Shown here: positions 6,024 through 8,911 of the stretch, in pieces
Numbering within the stretch: the stretch's first letter is position 1
Layout: each line of letters begins with the position of its first letter
Program-made: the position numbers and the translations under genes
Notes under the pieces: generated by a model
Told to the model about the DNA's origin: nothing
The model's database searches: none
What the model saw: only the letters and a program-made list of their open reading frames with translations
Source of the DNA: an uncultured Collinsella sp.
GTDB taxonomy: Bacteria; Actinomycetota; Coriobacteriia; Coriobacteriales; Coriobacteriaceae
NCBI GenBank assembly: GCA_958424475.1
Contig: CATZTY010000026.1
Span: forward strand, 1 to 8,911
DNA: 8,911 bases
Direction: 5' to 3'

Positions 6024-6102
6024 ATAACTTGCGGTGGAATACGGTCTGTTTGCGCCAAAATAGGGCACCAATAGACCGTATTTCACCGCAACTGATGAGG
6101 AG
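6018..6102 (+). repeat. Structured intergenic element, copy B (22-bp stem, conserved 19-nt loop)
   Basis: The stem pairs 6029-6050 with 6070-6091 with no mismatch (G.T at 6037/6083 and 6048/6072). The loop is 6051-6069 (TGCGCCAAAATAGGGCACC). The flanks are CCTTTTATAAC (6018-6028) and CTGATGAGGAG (6092-6102), which runs into the GGAGG ribosome binding site of nfo. Relative to copy A, pairs 6042/6078, 6043/6077, 6044/6076 and 6045/6075 are changed on both strands with pairing kept. Same orientation and same position relative to the downstream gene as copy A. In this copy GCC (6054-6056) could also pair with GGC (6064-6066) inside the loop, but that is not conserved in A. Confidence 0.82.
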
Positions 6103-6112
6103 GGAGCTGGAG

Positions 6113-6979
6113 ATGCTGACGATCGGGTGTCATCTTTCGACGACGAAGGGCTATCGGGCGATGGGGGAGACGGCGCTGTCCATTGGCGCCAATACCTTTG
6201 CGTTCTTTACGCGCAACCCGCGCGGTGGCAAGGCAAAAGAACTTGACATGGATGACGTGGCGGCTCTGCGCGAGCTTATGTCGCAAAACGACTTTGGACC
6301 GCTGGTGGCGCATGCCCCGTATACCTACAACCCCTGTTCTGCCAAAGAGCGGGCGCGCGAGTTCGCCTTGGAGGCTATGGCAGAGGACCTGCGGCGCATG
6401 GAGGCGCTGCCCGGCAACTACTACAACTTCCATCCCGGTGCGCATGTGGGGCAGGGCTCCGACGCTGGCATTCAGATGATTGTCGACGCCCTGTGTCAGG
6501 TGATGTTTGAGGGCCAGCAGACGACGGTGCTGCTCGAGACCATGTCGGGCAAGGGCACCGAGGTGGGCCGCAGCTTTGAGGAACTGGCGCTCATCATTGA
6601 GGGTGTTGCCGGCAAACGCCCCGAGCTGTCGGCCAAGCTGGGCGTTTGCCTAGACACCTGCCATGTGAGCGATGCCGGCTACGACATCATCCATGATCTG
6701 GACGGCGTACTCGACGAGTTCGACCGCGTGGTGGGTATCGATCGCTTGCATGCCGTACACATCAACGATTCGAAGAACTCTTGTGGCGCCCATAAAGATC
6801 GTCACGAGTGCATCGGCAAGGGATACCTTGGCAGTGAGGAATTTGGTGGAGGTATGCAGGTTATGCAGAATATTGTATCGAATGGCCACTTGCGTTCGCT
6901 GCCGTTTATTTTGGAGACTCCGAACGAACTTGCAGGTTATGCAGCTGAAATTAGACTATTAAGGTCATTGCAGCAGTAA
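6113..6979 (+). CDS. nfo: Deoxyribonuclease IV (AP endonuclease, family 2)
   Basis: 288 residues, the usual length. The enzyme cuts the backbone 5' of abasic sites in base-excision repair and is cytosolic and zinc-dependent. All nine trinuclear zinc ligands known from E. coli Nfo can be placed: His67, His107, Glu142, Asp181, His184, His216, Asp229, His231 and Glu268. They lie in [56 protein letters not shown] and FILETP. The start is ATG 6113, with GGAGG (6099-6103) 9 nt upstream. An in-frame ATG at 6095 overlaps structured element B and would have no ribosome binding site of its own. The open frame back to 6029 runs through the hairpin and is not coding. The gene follows the possible terminator at 5966-6023, so it may be transcribed separately, with element B in its leader. 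No terminator is seen after it. Confidence 0.96.
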   Translation: MLTIGCHLSTTKGYRAMGETALSIGANTFAFFTRNPRGGKAKELDMDDVAALRELMSQNDFGPLVAHAPYTYNPCSAKERAREFALEAMAEDLRRMEALPGNYYNFHPGAHVGQGSDAGIQMIVDALCQVMFEGQQTTVLLETMSGKGTEVGRSFEELALIIEGVAGKRPELSAKLGVCLDTCHVSDAGYDIIHDLDGVLDEFDRVVGIDRLHAVHINDSKNSCGAHKDRHECIGKGYLGSEEFGGGMQVMQNIVSNGHLRSLPFILETPNELAGYAAEIRLLRSLQQ

Positions 6980-7040
6980 TGACTGTCACAAAGTAGAGTA
7001 TTCCATTCACGTTATGGGTTTGTTTCAATCAGTTTTCTCA

Positions 7041-7069
7041 TTGCAGATTCGTAATTCCGGGTGCATAAT
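7041..7069 (+). promoter_or_regulatory. Sigma-70-type promoter of the amino acid binding-protein gene
   Basis: TTGCAG (7041-7046) and CATAAT (7064-7069) are separated by exactly 17 nt, each close to consensus. Transcription would start near 7076, about 50 nt before the ATG. This is the best promoter in the window and lies in an AT-richer gap (6980-7126). Confidence 0.65.
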
Positions 7070-7086
7070 AGCCAACAGTTTTTGCA

Positions 7087-7108
7087 GACCTCTGAATCAA
7101 ACGAGGTC
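7087..7108 (+). promoter_or_regulatory. Small leader hairpin before the binding-protein gene
   Basis: GACCTC (7087-7092) and GAGGTC (7103-7108) form a 6-bp stem with a 10-nt loop, ending 5 nt before the AAGGAG ribosome binding site (7114-7119). It could influence mRNA stability or translation. No known riboswitch fits. Confidence 0.3.
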
Positions 7109-7126
7109 ACCGGAAGGAGACTGATT

Positions 7127-7987
7127 ATGAAGCTGAAGAAGCTTGGCGCATTTGCCGCCACGGGTGCTATGGCGCTCGCCCTTGCTCTGACGGGCTGCGG
7201 TTCGTCCAACGCCACCTCTGGTTCTGATGCCGGTTCCAGCAGCTCTGACGACGCTAAGGTCGAGAAGGTCGACGGCTCCAAGGAGTACGCGCTCGTCAAG
7301 GACGGCACGCTGACCGTCGGCACCTCTGCCGAGTACGCGCCGTTTGAGTACAAGGATGACAACGGCGACTACCAGGGCTTTGACCTTGAGCTCATCAAGG
7401 CTATCGGTGACAAGCTGGGCCTGGATGTCGAGTACGTCAACAATGACTTTGACACGCTGGTTCCGGGTGTCGCTTCGGGCGCCAAGTACGACGTCTCCAT
7501 CGCGGCTATCACCGACACGCCCGAGCGTGAGAAGGAAGTCACTTTCTCTGATTCCTACTACATGGACGATCAGGCTATCGTGACCAAGGTCGATAACACC
7601 GACATCACGGCCGACAACTACAGCGAGAAGCTCAACAACGCCGACGCTACCATCATCGTTCAGTCTGGCTCGACCGCCGAGTCTTTTGCCCAGGAGAACT
7701 TCCCCAAGGCCAAGATCGTCCCCTACAAGGACGCTACCGAGTGCTTCAGCGCCCTGCAGTCCGATAAGGGCGACGCCGTAGTCACCAACCGCTCCGTTGC
7801 CAGCCAGCTGACCGCCGAGCAGTTCAACACCTGCCAGACCATTAAGCAGATCAGCACCGGCGAGGAGTACGCCATCGCCATCAACCAGGGTAACACCAAG
7901 CTCAAGGAAGACATCAACCAGGCCATCAAGGACCTGACCGACGACGGTACCATTGACGCCCTCATGGCTAAGTACAACATCAAGTAA
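7127..7987 (+). CDS. Polar amino acid ABC transporter substrate-binding lipoprotein
   Basis: 286 residues. The start is ATG 7127, with AAGGAG 7 nt upstream; the frame open from GTG 7061 overlaps the promoter and is not coding. The lipoprotein signal peptide is MKLKKLGAFA plus a hydrophobic core and lipobox LTGC, with Cys24 the lipidated residue. A Ser/Gly/Asp-rich tether (25-45) follows. Residues about 58-286 form a family 3 solute-binding protein: GTSAEYAPFEY (65-75), GFDLELIKAIG (84-94), and Arg134 in TPEREKEVTFS at the position that usually binds the substrate carboxylate. In GDAVVTNRSVA the usual Asp that contacts the substrate amino group appears to be Asn221, which is unusual. It should deliver an amino acid, exact ligand unknown, to the permease encoded next. 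Preferred C/G-ending codons and its own promoter suggest high expression. Confidence 0.93.
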   Translation: MKLKKLGAFAATGAMALALALTGCGSSNATSGSDAGSSSSDDAKVEKVDGSKEYALVKDGTLTVGTSAEYAPFEYKDDNGDYQGFDLELIKAIGDKLGLDVEYVNNDFDTLVPGVASGAKYDVSIAAITDTPEREKEVTFSDSYYMDDQAIVTKVDNTDITADNYSEKLNNADATIIVQSGSTAESFAQENFPKAKIVPYKDATECFSALQSDKGDAVVTNRSVASQLTAEQFNTCQTIKQISTGEEYAIAINQGNTKLKEDINQAIKDLTDDGTIDALMAKYNIK

Positions 7988-8009
7988 AATAGCTACTTGA
8001 TTGCTCGCG

Positions 8010-8040
8010 GGCCCTTTCCGTTTTGGCGGAGAGGGCCTTT
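8010..8040 (+). terminator. Intercistronic terminator between binding protein and permease genes
   Basis: GGCCCTTTCCG (8010-8020) pairs with CGGAGAGGGCC (8027-8037), 11 bp with one G.T pair and a 6-nt loop, followed by TTTGCGC. The T-run is short, so partial read-through into the permease gene is likely. That would give more binding protein than permease, as is common in uptake operons. Confidence 0.72.
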
Positions 8041-8105
8041 GCGCTTCTCTTGACGGAGAGTATTTCCGTCTCGTTTTGCCGGCAACTTCTACGATAGGAG
8101 CCACC

Positions 8106-8911
8106 TTGTCTCGACTGAACAAAGGGGCCGCGGAGCAGCGTTTTCCACTGCCCGCCTTGCTCCAAAAGCTAGCCTGCGCCATGGCCGTGGCGCTCGCGCT
8201 GGTGTGCGCAGGGGCATATGCGCCCACGACCGCCCAGGCGCTTGAGACCGCAAAGATTACCGCCCGACCCAACACTGGTTCGGGCAGCGCTGTGGTCGGC
8301 GGTACCGAGACGCGCATTACCTGGGAGGTCCAGGCCGATGCCGACGAGGAGCTGAGCGGTCTTTCGCTGACGTTTGTCGACGGCACGACGTTTGGTACCG
8401 ATGACACGCGATTGACGATGCTCTCGGGCGAGGACCTCATGGATCGTACGCCCATGAAGCCCACGTGCAAGGCTGACGGCCAGACGCTCAAGATCGACTT
8501 TGGCGAGACGGCGCCTGCCGGCGGCTATTTCCGTGTCGAGGTTTACGGCGTGACCTTCCCCGTCGAGGGCGGCGATGAGGCCTTTAGCGGCACCTGCACT
8601 TTGGCCGATGGCTCGACCAAGAAGATCTCCAAGATTCCGTCGGTGGAGATCAAGGGCGTGACGGCATTCGATAACTTCCTGGCCGATCTTAAGGAGCAGC
8701 CGTGGGTCGAGGCCTGGAACTCCAATATGTTCCTGCGCCTGTTCTTAAACCCGGTCATTTTGGTCCAAAGCCTGCCGATCGTCTTTAAGGGCTTCCTTAT
8801 GTCGCTTTCGATCGTGCTTGTGGCGTTTCCGCTGGCAATTCCCTTCGGTTTTGCCCTGTCGCTCATGCGCATCTCCAAGTCGCGCATCCTGCGTTGCCTC
8901 GCCGGCATCTA
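8106..8911 (+). CDS. Amino acid ABC transporter permease with N-terminal secreted domain (3' end outside window)
   Basis: 268 residues are readable and the frame is open to the window end. The start is TTG 8106, fixed by AGGAG (8096-8100), 5 nt upstream; ATG 8181 would remove the basic n-region. Residues about 21-45 look like a signal peptide (hydrophobic 22-38, possible cleavage after AQA, 45). Residues 46-183 are polar, Gly/Thr/Asp-rich and beta-like (ITWEVQADADEELSGLSLTF, then GGYFRVEVYGVTFPVEGG), with Cys121 and Cys164 as a possible disulfide. A helical linker (188-213) leads to the first permease segments at about 217-255 (ILVQSLPIVFKGFLMSLSIV, then FPLAIPFGFALSLMR), ending in RILRCLAGI. 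That ending is where HisM-type amino acid permeases continue towards their conserved coupling region. Ordinary permeases of this family lack the secreted domain. It forms an uptake operon with the binding protein upstream; the ATPase gene is presumably beyond the window. Confidence 0.85.
   Translation, partial: MSRLNKGAAEQRFPLPALLQKLACAMAVALALVCAGAYAPTTAQALETAKITARPNTGSGSAVVGGTETRITWEVQADADEELSGLSLTFVDGTTFGTDDTRLTMLSGEDLMDRTPMKPTCKADGQTLKIDFGETAPAGGYFRVEVYGVTFPVEGGDEAFSGTCTLADGSTKKISKIPSVEIKGVTAFDNFLADLKEQPWVEAWNSNMFLRLFLNPVILVQSLPIVFKGFLMSLSIVLVAFPLAIPFGFALSLMRISKSRILRCLAGI

Noticed and set aside
6029..6112. N-terminal extension of endonuclease IV
   Set aside because: It would translate structured element B; the homologous protein begins MLTIGCHLS at 6113.
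7097..8491. 464-codon open frame on the minus strand across the binding-protein and permease genes
   Set aside because: It is antisense to two well-supported genes, has low-complexity Val/Leu/Gly/Asp composition typical of the complement of C/G-ending codons, and has no recognisable domain or ribosome binding site.

Overview
The window is about 60% GC, with Shine-Dalgarno-led genes, frequent GTG/TTG starts and short intergenic gaps. Together with the protein families present, this suggests a Coriobacteriia genome, most likely Collinsella or a close relative. That assignment is an inference from family resemblance, not a search result. No tRNA, rRNA, CRISPR array, transposase or phage gene was seen.

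Layout. The window opens inside a PLP-dependent O-acetylhomoserine sulfhydrylase (metY-like, + strand), whose 5' part is missing or interrupted by an in-frame TAG; a strong hairpin terminator follows. Next come a secreted protein with a C-terminal 3D/RlpA-like domain (1139-1912) and a two-helix small membrane protein (2102-2308), each with its own terminator. A ketopantoate-reductase-family gene lies on the minus strand (2418-3332). The 325-base divergent gap upstream of it holds a terminator-like leader hairpin, a possible 22-codon leader ORF and candidate promoters.

A + strand cluster follows: an aldo/keto reductase with a C-terminal two-cluster ferredoxin module (3658-4848), a Gfo/Idh/MocA oxidoreductase (4940-5959) and endonuclease IV, nfo (6113-6979). 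The two gaps inside this cluster each carry a copy of the same structured element: a 22-position stem, a conserved 19-nt loop, a shared upstream CCTTTTATAWC block, and a shared tail that runs into the ribosome binding site. The stems differ between copies by four fully compensatory base-pair changes and four changes that keep pairing. This is the strongest candidate here for an undescribed functional element.

The window ends with a polar amino acid ABC uptake system: a lipoprotein substrate-binding protein (7127-7987) behind a good sigma-70-type promoter, an intercistronic hairpin terminator, then an amino acid permease (8106 to the window end). The permease starts with a signal peptide and an extra secreted domain of about 140 residues before its transmembrane part. 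Its 3' end lies outside the window.

The genes do not form one pathway. They are ordinary sulfur/amino acid metabolism, redox enzymes, DNA repair and amino acid uptake; the novelty is mostly in the gaps.
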